Part shown: piece after piece, positions 16,851 to 25,040 of the stretch | Layout: each line of letters opens with the position of its first letter | Position numbering within the stretch: position 1 is the first letter of the stretch | Assembly: GCA_047974765.1 (NCBI GenBank) | Contig: JBKECP010000031.1 | Location: 62,001 to 126,000 of the forward strand | Length of the DNA: 64,000 bases | Direction of reading: 5' to 3' | Source of the DNA: JBKECP01 sp047974765 | GTDB taxonomy: Bacteria; Pseudomonadota; Gammaproteobacteria; Pseudomonadales; Halieaceae | Made by a program: the position numbers and the translations under genes | The notes under the pieces: generated by a model | Told to the model about the DNA's origin: nothing | What the model saw: only the letters and a program-made list of their open reading frames with translations | Databases searched by the model: none

Positions 16851-17648
16851 ATGAAAGCCAGGATGTCATCTGAATTTATTTTCCAGCTCTTCGCTCTACT
16901 GATTGCAGTGATTGTTGTGCATGCGGCCTATGTTGGCGCCATCCGGCCCGCTGCCGATGCCCAATTGCAGCAGGAGATGGCCCTGCAGGCTCAGGGTGCC
17001 GACATGGTTCCCCAGCGCAGCCTGGTGGTGGTTATCCGTGATTTTGAACAGGAAGCCTGTTTTATTTTGCTGTTCTGGGCTCTGGCCATCATGGGCTATA
17101 AAAGCTGGCGCACAATGAAGGAGCAGGCATTGCTGACACACTCGTTGCTGGATATTGCCGATGGCACCTCGGTGCTGCCCGAGGACGCCCGCGACTACAG
17201 CCGGGCACTGGAAGCGCTGCCCGAGGCCGAACAAGACTACCTGTTACCGCGAACCCTGTTGTCGGCCCTGCAACGCTTTGCCACCACCGGCAGCATTCAG
17301 GCCGTATCCGATACCATCAGGGAGCAGTGCGAGGTTGAATCTGATCGTCTCGACTCGGAAATGTCGATGGTGCGCTACATCGCCTGGGCTATTCCCTCGA
17401 TCGGTTTTATCGGTACCGTGCGCGGTATTGGCGAAGCACTGGGGCAGGCTTATAAAGCCGTTGAGGGTGATATTTCCGGGGTGACAGTCAGTCTCGGGGT
17501 GGCATTTAACAGCACGTTTGTCGCTCTGGTGCTGTCGATCATCATTATGTTTTGCCTGCATCAGCTGCAACTGTCCCAAGAGCGCCTGGTACTGAACAGT
17601 CAACGCTATGCCGACCGCAAGTTGCTGCGCCATCTGGTGGCCCACTAA
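16851..17648 (+). CDS. Envelope-system gene F: MotA/TolQ/ExbB-family proton-channel subunit
   Basis: The 265-residue membrane protein has helices at about 9-29, 68-84, 177-195 and 212-236. The last two carry the MotA/TolQ/ExbB signature: AIPSIGFIGTVRGIGEALG, then TVSLGVAFNSTFVALVLSI. Family members form a pentamer around a dimer of single-helix partners (MotB, TolR, ExbD) and use proton or sodium flow to do mechanical work. The cytoplasmic region between helices 2 and 3 is short for MotA and closer to TolQ in size. An AGGA sits seven bases before the ATG. Its partner is probably supplied by genes H and I. Confidence 0.9.
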   Translation: MKARMSSEFIFQLFALLIAVIVVHAAYVGAIRPAADAQLQQEMALQAQGADMVPQRSLVVVIRDFEQEACFILLFWALAIMGYKSWRTMKEQALLTHSLLDIADGTSVLPEDARDYSRALEALPEAEQDYLLPRTLLSALQRFATTGSIQAVSDTIREQCEVESDRLDSEMSMVRYIAWAIPSIGFIGTVRGIGEALGQAYKAVEGDISGVTVSLGVAFNSTFVALVLSIIIMFCLHQLQLSQERLVLNSQRYADRKLLRHLVAH

Positions 17649-18916
17649 TGAGCTGCGCACTACTGGATATCAACGATTGCAACGTACAACTGTGGCACGA
17701 TCAGCAGCATGTACAAAGCCCAGGTTACGCCTTGTTGGCGGGCAACAATTATCGCTTTGGCAACGAAGCCCGTGCCCAGGCGCGCCTGCAACCGCGCAAC
17801 ATCAATACCCGCTTCTGGAGCCAGCTCAACACGCACCCACTGCAACCCGCTCTTGGCCCCGCCCGCCACACCGCCGACCTCGTACACGCCCACTTGCTGG
17901 CACTACACCACGCAGCGGGAGCCCCCGAAGAAGTCTTTATGGCCGTACCTGCCACCTTCGAGCGTGAACAACTGGCCCTGCTACTGGGTATTATCGAGCA
18001 GTGTCCGTTCAAAGTTGTCGGTTTGTTCAATCGCAGCGTGGCCTTGTCGCTGACCACACCGCAGACAGGCACAGATTCGCTCTATCACCTTGAGATCCAG
18101 CTTCATCAGGCCGTGCTCAATGAGCTTGGCAGCAATACGGGTGAGCGCAGCCTGCTCGCCAGTCACAATCTGCCCGGCTGTGGCCTGCTGGCCCTGCAGG
18201 AAAAACTGATCGAGGTCGTTGCCAATACATTTATTCGCCAGACCCGCTTTGATCCGCGCCGCAAGGCAGCCAGCGAACAACATCTGTACAACGCCCTGCC
18301 ACAGGCTCTGCGCGAACTCGACAAGCGCTCAGAGGTGCGTATCGAAGTGGACGGCTATAGCGCCCGTATTGGCAGCGAGGCGCTGGCCAGTGCCAACCAG
18401 TTCCTGTTCAAGGCTGTACATGAGCAGCTTGCCGGACAGCGGGCAAACCTGCTGGCACAACCCCTGCTTGGCCTGCTGCCCGGCGCCACCGAAGCTCTGC
18501 CAGGGCTGCGCATTCTCACACCTGACAGCCTGATCCAGACGGTAGCCAATCAACAATCGCAGCTGCGCAGCGAAGACGCCTTGAGTCTGATCAGCCATTT
18601 GCCACTACCGGTCACAGACAACAGCGATGTGCCCCATCATGCCACCGCCCCATCATCACCTGCCCCGGGTACCAGTGCCGACCTTCAACCCACACATTTG
18701 CTACAGGGCTTTTGCGCCCGCCCCCTGGTAGTGGCAGGCACCCCCATCGGCAGTGACTGGCAGCTTTATCGTGAAGGCGATAACTGGCAGCTCAGAGGCC
18801 CGGCAGATATTAATGTCAGTATCAACGGCCTGCCCTACGCCGGTCAGGCACTGCGCTGCGGCGACAGCCTTGCCCTGGCCGGCAATCTTGCCGGCGTACT
18901 GATAGAAGTATGCTGA
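17648..18916 (+). CDS. Envelope-system gene G: possible actin/Hsp70-like protein with FHA-like tail
   Basis: This 422-residue soluble protein has no signal peptide. The first 330 residues resemble the actin/Hsp70/FtsA ATPase superfamily in layout: an initial beta strand with acidic residue (CALLDINDCNVQLWHD), an RFGNEARAQARLQP stretch and VFMAVPATFEREQLALLLG. This is a weak structural impression, not a firm family match, and phosphate-binding loops are not clear. After a proline-rich linker (about 330-350) the end (INVSINGLPYAGQALRCGD, then LALAG) reads like an FHA domain. The start ATG overlaps the stop of gene F (TAATG). It is probably the cytoplasmic regulator or scaffold of the machine (inference). 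Confidence 0.6.
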   Translation: MSCALLDINDCNVQLWHDQQHVQSPGYALLAGNNYRFGNEARAQARLQPRNINTRFWSQLNTHPLQPALGPARHTADLVHAHLLALHHAAGAPEEVFMAVPATFEREQLALLLGIIEQCPFKVVGLFNRSVALSLTTPQTGTDSLYHLEIQLHQAVLNELGSNTGERSLLASHNLPGCGLLALQEKLIEVVANTFIRQTRFDPRRKAASEQHLYNALPQALRELDKRSEVRIEVDGYSARIGSEALASANQFLFKAVHEQLAGQRANLLAQPLLGLLPGATEALPGLRILTPDSLIQTVANQQSQLRSEDALSLISHLPLPVTDNSDVPHHATAPSSPAPGTSADLQPTHLLQGFCARPLVVAGTPIGSDWQLYREGDNWQLRGPADINVSINGLPYAGQALRCGDSLALAGNLAGVLIEVC

Positions 18917-18928
18917 GAATACGCTGAT

Positions 18929-20020
18929 ATGGCCCGTAAAAAGCGCTCATTCAGCACTTTCAACCTGAGTTTTCTGGATATCATGTCCTGCGGCTTTGGT
19001 GCAGTAGTACTGGTATTTTTGATTATTGATCACTCGATGGAGGTGCAGTCAAAAACAATCAATGCCGACCTGCTGTCCGAGGTCAACCTGCTTGAGGAGG
19101 ACATTGCCGAAGGTGAGGAAGGTCTGGTTCGTCTGCGCAACACCCTGTCTGATACAGACATGCAGATGGTTGAAGCCCGGGGGCGGGCCAGTCGCATCAG
19201 TGAGGAACTCGATGAATATGAGGCGCTGATAGCCGGTCTGCGTGCAGACGGCTACAGTGAACGCAGCGATATTGAACAATTGAAAGGCGAGATTCAGTCA
19301 CTGGAAGCCAAACTCAAAGAATTGCGTCAGGCCGCCCAGGCGGCCAGCGGTCGCAATGCCCGCAGTTTTACTGGTGATGGCAACCGCCAGTACCTGACCG
19401 GCCTGAATCTCGGCGGACACCACATCGTGCTGCTGCTGGATGTGTCATCGAGCATGCTGGCAGACCGATTGGTCAACATCATCCGCTTGCGTAACATGGA
19501 CTCATCTGTGCAACGCAAAGCCAATAAGTGGAACCGGGCATTGAACACTGTCGACTGGCTCACCGCCCAGCTGCCGACAAACAGCCACTACCAGGTCATC
19601 ACCTTCAACACAGAAGCTCGTGCCGTCCTGCCTGGCAGTGACGGAAAGTGGCTGAAAGTGGCCGACCAGTCGCAACTTGTATCCATCTCAAACCACCTGC
19701 GCAAACTCACGCCTTCAGGAGGTACCAGCTTGTTCAACGCCTTTGCCGAGCTGCGCAAACTATCACCTCAACCAGACAATATTTTTCTAATTACAGATGG
19801 CTTGCCAACACAGGGAGCCAGTTCCCCACGCAGCAGCAAGGTATCGGGTAAAGAACGCCTGCAACACTACCGGCAAGCTGTCAAACAATTACCTCACGGC
19901 GTACCGGTCAATATTATTCTGGCACCAATGGAGGGCGACCCGATGGCCGCCTCGGAATTCTGGCAGCTGGCACAGGCAAGCCGGGGTTCATTTATGAGTC
20001 CATCGAGGGACTGGCCATGA
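18929..20020 (+). CDS. Envelope-system gene H: single-helix membrane protein with coiled coil and VWA domain
   Basis: The 363-residue protein has a short positive N-terminus, one membrane helix (about 14-34) with a buried aspartate (Asp17 in FNLSFLDIMSCGFGAVV), a coiled coil (about 40-138) and a VWA domain (about 163-363). The MIDAS metal site is intact: DVSSSM (Asp171, Ser173, Ser175), a Thr in SGGTSLF and an Asp in LITDGLPT. The helix is laid out like that of MotB/TolR/ExbD, in which the aspartate carries protons through the MotA/TolQ channel. It is paralogous to the next gene. Start spacing to gene G is 12 bases and the ribosome site is weak. Confidence 0.85.
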   Translation: MARKKRSFSTFNLSFLDIMSCGFGAVVLVFLIIDHSMEVQSKTINADLLSEVNLLEEDIAEGEEGLVRLRNTLSDTDMQMVEARGRASRISEELDEYEALIAGLRADGYSERSDIEQLKGEIQSLEAKLKELRQAAQAASGRNARSFTGDGNRQYLTGLNLGGHHIVLLLDVSSSMLADRLVNIIRLRNMDSSVQRKANKWNRALNTVDWLTAQLPTNSHYQVITFNTEARAVLPGSDGKWLKVADQSQLVSISNHLRKLTPSGGTSLFNAFAELRKLSPQPDNIFLITDGLPTQGASSPRSSKVSGKERLQHYRQAVKQLPHGVPVNIILAPMEGDPMAASEFWQLAQASRGSFMSPSRDWP

Positions 20021-21024
20021 GTCGTTCCTCAGCACGGCGTGCGCCGGAAGAATTTTCACTATCCTTTCTGGATGTCATCTGCTGTGGTTTCGGTGCTGTA
20101 ATTCTGCTGCTTATGATCACCAAAACCGTACAGCCACAGATTATCGAGGAGTCTACTGTCAGTCTGGAAGGCAAGCTGGCCGAGTTGCAGGAACAGCTGT
20201 TTGAAATTCGTGGTGAGAGCCGTATTCTCAACCGCGATCTCAATGCCAAGCACGAGCAGCTGTCGGATTACGAGGCAAAAATTGCTATTTTACGGGGCCA
20301 GCTCGCTACAACCAAAGCCCGCTATGACAGCATTCAGGTGCAGGACAACACCAACGATGTCATCACTGAACAGCTGGCCGATGCCAAACAGTCACTGACG
20401 GCGGAAATGGAGCGTTTACTGGGTCGTCAGCATCAGTCGCAGAACAATCTGATCGGGGGCATCCCCGTGGACAGTGAATATATTATTTTTATAATCGACA
20501 CTTCCGGCTCAATGTTCTCTTACAGCTGGGATCGTATGCTGCACGAACTGCAAGCCACCTTATCCATCTATCCAGCGGTGAAAGGTATCCAGATCATGAA
20601 CGATATGGGCAACTATATGTTCAGCCGTTACCGTGGACAGTGGATTCCCGATACACCGGGGCGACGCGATGTCATTATCAAGAATCTGCGCAACTGGAAT
20701 GTATTTAGCAATTCCAGCCCGGTGGAAGGCATTACTCAAGCCATCCGGACATTTTATGACCCGGGTAAAAAAATCAGCATTTATGTTTTTGGCGACGAAT
20801 TTACCGGCAGATCCATCACAGAGGTAGTCACTACTGTCGATCAGCTTAATCGCCAGAATGCCGATGGCCGCCAGCGCGTGCGTATTCATGCGGTCGGTTT
20901 TCCGGTTCAGTTTATCCGGCCGCCGGGGCAACAAACAACAGGCATCCGCTTTGCTACACTTATGCGTGAGCTGACTTATCGCAACGGAGGTACCTTTGTC
21001 GGTCTCAATGATTTCAAGCCGTAA
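20017..21024 (+). CDS. Envelope-system gene I: second single-helix VWA protein
   Basis: The 335-residue paralogue of gene H has the same order of parts: a basic N-terminus, a membrane helix with aspartate (Asp19 in FSLSFLDVICCGFGAVILLL), a coiled coil (about 45-140) and a VWA domain (from about 152). Its MIDAS is DTSGSM (Asp161, Ser163, Ser165), with IYVFGDEFTG later. The stretch SFLD-x-x-x-CGFGAV is shared with gene H, so the two probably arose by duplication and may form a heterodimeric stator-like unit with the gene F channel. The ATG overlaps the stop of gene H (ATGA). Confidence 0.85.
   Translation: MSRSSARRAPEEFSLSFLDVICCGFGAVILLLMITKTVQPQIIEESTVSLEGKLAELQEQLFEIRGESRILNRDLNAKHEQLSDYEAKIAILRGQLATTKARYDSIQVQDNTNDVITEQLADAKQSLTAEMERLLGRQHQSQNNLIGGIPVDSEYIIFIIDTSGSMFSYSWDRMLHELQATLSIYPAVKGIQIMNDMGNYMFSRYRGQWIPDTPGRRDVIIKNLRNWNVFSNSSPVEGITQAIRTFYDPGKKISIYVFGDEFTGRSITEVVTTVDQLNRQNADGRQRVRIHAVGFPVQFIRPPGQQTTGIRFATLMRELTYRNGGTFVGLNDFKP
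20986..20990 (+). promoter_or_regulatory. Strong ribosome-binding site deciding a TTG start
   Basis: GGAGG (20986-20990), inside the end of gene I, lies five bases before TTG 20996 and seventeen before ATG 21008. It favours the TTG as start of gene J. Confidence 0.5.
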
Positions 21025-21757
21025 GCCACCGCGGCTGGCGAAAGTAGCGGGCCGCCAAAAAACCGGGATTATTACCCTGGCTATCGTGGTGTTTCTGAGC
21101 CTGACGAGCGGCTGTGGACCAACTGAAGTCGCTGTCAAAGGCGAGTTTCCAGCACCGCTGATGGAAAAACTGCCATTGACCATCGGCGTCTACTATGGCC
21201 CTGACTTCAGTGGCCATGAGTTTTTTGACGAAACCACCGACAGGGAAAAGTCCGAGTGGATTGTTCGCACTGGCGATGCCCAGGTAAGCATGTGGAATAC
21301 CCTGCTGCCAGGTATGTTCAACAGACTGGTACATGTCAACGCCCGCCCCGAACCGGCTCAACCGGCTGCCGTTGATGCCGTACTGGTACCCCATGTTGCC
21401 GAACTGCAATACACCATTCCCAAACAGACCAATATCAAGGTCTATGAAATCTGGATGCGCTATCACTTTGAATTGCTCAGCCCGACCGGTGAACCCATCG
21501 CTGAATGGACCATGCCTGCCTACGGCAAAACCCCCACAGCTTTTTTGCAAAGTGACCAGGCAGCTGTCAATCTGGCAGCAGTTGTGGCTCTGCGCGATGC
21601 CGGTGCCAACTTTGCCACCAGTTTCAACCGCATCCCGCCAGTGCATGACTGGCTGCTAGACAAACACATCCCCCTGCCGGGTCAGACCCGGCAAAATATA
21701 GCAGAGCAGGATCTACCAGAGAACGAGACTGGACATAACAGCGCGGAGGCTCGATGA
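20996..21757 (+). CDS. Envelope-system gene J: lipoprotein
   Basis: The 253-residue lipoprotein (249 from the alternative ATG at 21008) has a signal with IITLAIVVFLSLTSGC as the lipobox region (Cys40 from TTG). The mature part is a compact alpha/beta domain beginning with LPLTIGVYYGPDFSGHEFF and includes YEIWMRYHFELLSPTG, reminiscent of small periplasmic lipoproteins of unknown function. No catalytic motif was recognised. It overlaps gene I by about 29 bases from the TTG and gene K by 4 bases. Confidence 0.75.
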   Translation: MSVSMISSRKPPRLAKVAGRQKTGIITLAIVVFLSLTSGCGPTEVAVKGEFPAPLMEKLPLTIGVYYGPDFSGHEFFDETTDREKSEWIVRTGDAQVSMWNTLLPGMFNRLVHVNARPEPAQPAAVDAVLVPHVAELQYTIPKQTNIKVYEIWMRYHFELLSPTGEPIAEWTMPAYGKTPTAFLQSDQAAVNLAAVVALRDAGANFATSFNRIPPVHDWLLDKHIPLPGQTRQNIAEQDLPENETGHNSAEAR

Positions 21758-22422
21758 TATTTTTCCTGAGTCGTTTTATTACCCTGCTGGCAATCAGTCT
21801 GACTCTCACTGGCTGCGTCACTTCCACTGTTGATCAAATGGTATTTAACGCACCGGCAGTCAGCCTCAACGGCGACAGCGTGGTTATTCTGGGGCGGCGT
21901 CATGCCAGCAACTACGAAACCGAGCCCGACTTTATCCGCTGTGTCGGTAATTATATCGGCAGCCATGACCGGGATATTACCGTGATTGGCGAACTGGAGT
22001 TTTTAAACACGCTTTACCCCTGGTTTGAACCGCGTACCGCTCCGCTTTATCCCGATGATCTGATCCGCCTGATGCAACAGGTGCCGGTAGCACAAAAAAT
22101 GACCGAACTGCGTACCCGCTATATAATCTGGATCGACGGTAGCACCGTACGCACCGATGCCGCAGGCAGTGTTGCCTGTGGTATCGGCCCCGGTATGGCC
22201 GCCTGTTTCGGCTTTGGTACCTGGGGCCACGATTCCGACTACGAAGCCACTATCTGGGACTTCAGCCAGCACGCTGAGGTTGGCCGGATCAATGCCACAG
22301 CCACTGGCCAATCCTATATGCCAGCCATTGTGATCCCCATTCCGATCATCGCGCCAGTACAAGGTACCGCCTGTGATGGCGTGGCCGAGCAGTTACTACA
22401 GTTTTTGTCCAGCGAGCACTGA
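21754..22422 (+). CDS. Envelope-system gene K: lipoprotein
   Basis: The 222-residue product has a short lipoprotein signal with LTLTGC (Cys21). The mature domain has strands DSVVILGRRHASN and ITVIGELEFLNTLYPWFEP, a central helix rich in charged residues (LMQQVPVAQKMTELRTRYI), and three further cysteines (Cys64 region CVGNY, and CGIGPGMAACFGFG) that could form disulfides in the periplasm. A beta-rich end includes YMPAIVIPIPIIAPV. Family not recognised. The ATG overlaps the stop of gene J (ATGA). Confidence 0.75.
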   Translation: MIFFLSRFITLLAISLTLTGCVTSTVDQMVFNAPAVSLNGDSVVILGRRHASNYETEPDFIRCVGNYIGSHDRDITVIGELEFLNTLYPWFEPRTAPLYPDDLIRLMQQVPVAQKMTELRTRYIIWIDGSTVRTDAAGSVACGIGPGMAACFGFGTWGHDSDYEATIWDFSQHAEVGRINATATGQSYMPAIVIPIPIIAPVQGTACDGVAEQLLQFLSSEH

Positions 22423-22455
22423 GCACTAACAACCTTGATCACAGTGGGGAAAATC

Positions 22456-23922
22456 ATGCCTATACCAGCTCTCGTGCACAGCCCCATCCGCCCCCTGCTG
22501 GCACTGCTGGCTACACTGACTATGCTACTGGCCTGCACCAGCAACCCGGACCAGAGCCTCCCCGATGTGGTAGTCACGACCGGCGGTCGGGAAATTTCTG
22601 TCGGTGATGAAATGTATAAAACCATGGCCAGCGAAGGCGCCATCTACGACGATCCGGCGCTACAGGCTTATATCGATCGTATCGGCCAGCGCTTGGTCGC
22701 CGCCAGTGACAGCCCCGATACAACATTTATCTTTACCGTTATTGACAGCCCCGATATCAATGCCTATGCCACTCCCGGCGGCTTTATCTATATCAACCGG
22801 GGTTTGCTCGCCTACCTTGACAACGAGGCCGAGCTGGCTGGCGTACTGGCTCACGAAATCGCCCATATCACTGCCCGCCATGCGGCCCGACAAAAAACAG
22901 GTCGTATTACCAATACGGTTCTGTCTACCACCGCCTATATTCTGACCGGCAGTGGTGATCTGGCCGATGCCTCCTCCATGTATGGCAAGGAGCTGCTGAG
23001 CGGTTATGGCCGCGAACACGAACTGGAAGCTGACAGCCTCGGCGCCACTTTCATGCACCGGGCCGGTTATGATGCCCAGGAATTATTACAGGTGATCGGC
23101 GTACTCAAGGATCAGGCACTTTACCAGCGCAGCCAGACGCGGGCAGGCGGTCGCAAACTGGGCAGTTATCACGGTCTCTATGCCTCTCACCCCCGCAACG
23201 ATTTGCGTCTGCAAACGGTAATTCGTGCAGCCGGTGACCTCAACGACGGTGACAGCGCACCGGACCCGATCACCCCCGGGGAATTCAAACAGCATATTGA
23301 TCATTTAATCTGGGGTGCCTCGGCACAGACACAGAATGAGAAAAACCGCTTTTACCATAACAAACTGGCTTTTAGTTTCGCCCACCCCGATGGCTGGACA
23401 GTAACGACCGGCAGCTCCGCCATTGTTGCCAGCTCCGCCGATGGCAAGGCCACAGTAACGCTGACCATTGCCCGTCGCGATGCCGCCCAGACCTCCGAGG
23501 CCACCCTGCGCGCACTCGTCAGCAGCGATGTCAGTAAAGGCCGCGAACTGAATCAGGCCGGCCTCAAAGGCTATACCGCCGTGGCCAGCGCTGGTGACAC
23601 ATCCCGCCGGTTGGCGGTAATCGATTACAAGGGTTTGAATTATCTGTTCGAGGGCGCCGCCAGCGACTTTACGGGCCAGGATACGGTTTTGTTGGGCCTG
23701 ATCGAGAGTTTCCGCCCACTATTGGATCGCGAGCGCCGACAGGGAACCCCTATGCAGTTGCGTTATGTACAGGTACCCCGGGGTGCCACCCTGGCCAGTA
23801 TCGCCAGCAGTCTGCGTATTCCCGATGCCGAAAACCAGCTGCGTCTGCTCAATGGATTCTATCCCCGGGGCGAACCGCGCACCGGCGACTGGATCAAGAT
23901 TATTCAATCACTGCCCCAATAA
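22456..23922 (+). CDS. Envelope-system gene L: M48-family metalloprotease lipoprotein
   Basis: The 488-residue lipoprotein (lipobox MLLAC, Cys27) has an M48 peptidase domain (about 50-260): zinc motif HEIAH at 133-137 and the third ligand in ELEAD (Glu191), preceded by NAYATPGGFIYINRGLL. The layout is like BepA/YfgC and LoiP, periplasmic proteases and chaperones for outer-membrane assembly. The C-terminal part has a domain of about 100 residues (FSFAHPDGWTVTTGSSAIV) and an end resembling a LysM-type module seen in YfgC-like proteins (RGATLASIASSLRIPD). The ATG at 22456 has GGGGA six bases upstream, unlike a TTG at 22435. It may mature or quality-control the machine (inference). Confidence 0.88.
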   Translation: MPIPALVHSPIRPLLALLATLTMLLACTSNPDQSLPDVVVTTGGREISVGDEMYKTMASEGAIYDDPALQAYIDRIGQRLVAASDSPDTTFIFTVIDSPDINAYATPGGFIYINRGLLAYLDNEAELAGVLAHEIAHITARHAARQKTGRITNTVLSTTAYILTGSGDLADASSMYGKELLSGYGREHELEADSLGATFMHRAGYDAQELLQVIGVLKDQALYQRSQTRAGGRKLGSYHGLYASHPRNDLRLQTVIRAAGDLNDGDSAPDPITPGEFKQHIDHLIWGASAQTQNEKNRFYHNKLAFSFAHPDGWTVTTGSSAIVASSADGKATVTLTIARRDAAQTSEATLRALVSSDVSKGRELNQAGLKGYTAVASAGDTSRRLAVIDYKGLNYLFEGAASDFTGQDTVLLGLIESFRPLLDRERRQGTPMQLRYVQVPRGATLASIASSLRIPDAENQLRLLNGFYPRGEPRTGDWIKIIQSLPQ

Positions 23923-23985
23923 AACAGGTTTGAGTACGCGGTGCGCCGTGTGACTGCCAGCTCGGACAAGCCTTGGCCAAAAGTC

Positions 23986-24306
23986 TTAACGATGCTCCTG
24001 TACCAATACCCAGGGAGCGGCCACTACGGCCCACAGTACGGCCTGGCTTTCATACCAGAACAGGGCTTCATTTTCACTGGGAGCGGCAATGCCACCTTCA
24101 GTAATCCAGGCTTCAAAACAGGCGGTGTTATCCAGACCAAGCTGAACCGCCACTTCCACCAGATCCAGTTCGGTGCTTACCCGAATCACACTGCCGCGGG
24201 CATAGTAACTTTGCAGCTCAACCCAGGGAATACGCCCTGTCTGCTGATGATACTCCCGGCGCAACAGGCTTTCACGGTCAGTTTCAGCGGGTATCTGCTC
24301 ACTCAC
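23986..24306 (-). CDS. DUF2288 family protein
   Basis: The 106-residue soluble protein matches the DUF2288 pattern: RIPWVELQSYYARGSVIRV followed by LDLVEVAVQLGLDNTACFEAW and a tryptophan-rich end (FWYESQAVLWAVVAAPWVLVQ). The function of the family is not known to me. It lies 9 bases after the MBL hydrolase gene on the same strand, so the two are probably co-transcribed. Confidence 0.8.
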   Translation of the reverse strand: MSEQIPAETDRESLLRREYHQQTGRIPWVELQSYYARGSVIRVSTELDLVEVAVQLGLDNTACFEAWITEGGIAAPSENEALFWYESQAVLWAVVAAPWVLVQEHR

Positions 24307-24315
24307 AAATCAACC

Positions 24316-24966
24316 TCAACCATAACGGGGGTCGGCGACAAAGGGATTGCTCTGTCGCTCCTGACCAAAGGTTGACGTGGGACCATGTCCCGGCAGAAAC
24401 GTAATATCGTCACCCAACGGGAACAGTTTACTGCGGATACTACTGATCAGCTCTTCATGGTTGCCACGAGGAAAATCTGTGCGGCCAATGGAACCCTGAA
24501 ACAGCACGTCGCCGACCCAGGCCAGTTTGCTGGGGCGATGCAAAAATACAACATGGCCAGGGGTATGGCCGGGGCAATGAAAAACCTCCAGTGTCTGTTC
24601 ACCAACGCTGACTGTTTCACCCTCGTTCAACCAGCGGTCAGGCATAAAGGGTTCGGCACGTGGAAAATTGGCCATTTCACACCACTGTGGCAATTTGGCC
24701 AGCCAGAACTCATCTGCCTTATGAGGGCCTACAATGGGTATCTCAAGCTGCTGGCGCAGCACATCAGCGCCGGCACAATGGTCCATATGGCCGTGAGTCA
24801 GCAGAATTTTTTCAATGCTTGCCCCCATAGTACGAATGGCTTCCTGTATCTGATCCAGATCGCCACCCGGATCGACTACCGCTGCCAACCCCGTCTGCTC
24901 ACACTGGATAATCGAACAATTCTGCTGATAGGCCGTGACCGGAACCACAGTAACTTTAATCGACAT
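24316..24966 (-). CDS. MBL-fold metal-dependent hydrolase (YcbL/glyoxalase II-like)
   Basis: The 216-residue metallo-beta-lactamase-fold hydrolase has THGHMDH, CPGHTPGH, WVGDVLFQGSIGRTD and a final LPGHGPTS, giving the full set of metal ligands. Size and motifs fit YcbL-type glyoxalase II-like hydrolases of Gram-negatives rather than beta-lactamases. These hydrolyse thioesters such as S-lactoylglutathione, but the substrate here is not proved. It ends 9 bases before the DUF2288 gene. Confidence 0.85.
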   Translation of the reverse strand: MSIKVTVVPVTAYQQNCSIIQCEQTGLAAVVDPGGDLDQIQEAIRTMGASIEKILLTHGHMDHCAGADVLRQQLEIPIVGPHKADEFWLAKLPQWCEMANFPRAEPFMPDRWLNEGETVSVGEQTLEVFHCPGHTPGHVVFLHRPSKLAWVGDVLFQGSIGRTDFPRGNHEELISSIRSKLFPLGDDITFLPGHGPTSTFGQERQSNPFVADPRYG

Positions 24967-25016
24967 AGTTTTTCTCTACCTGTATCTCAAAGCGCTTATC
25001 CGGCTCACGGCACATT

Positions 25017-25040
25017 TATCTGGCTATCTGGCTATCTGGC
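25017..25040. repeat. Three perfect copies of an 8-bp unit across a stop codon
   Basis: TATCTGGC is repeated three times at 25017-25024, 25025-25032 and 25033-25040. The array spans the stop codon of the symporter gene (minus strand, stop at 25032-25034). Gain or loss of a copy would shift the reading frame of the last codons and move the stop. Confidence 0.85.

Noticed and set aside
18929..21024. VWA proteins as MoxR/CoxE or TerY-type soluble factors
   Set aside because: No MoxR-type AAA+ ATPase or tellurium-resistance gene is adjacent, and both proteins have an N-terminal membrane helix and coiled coil unlike those families.
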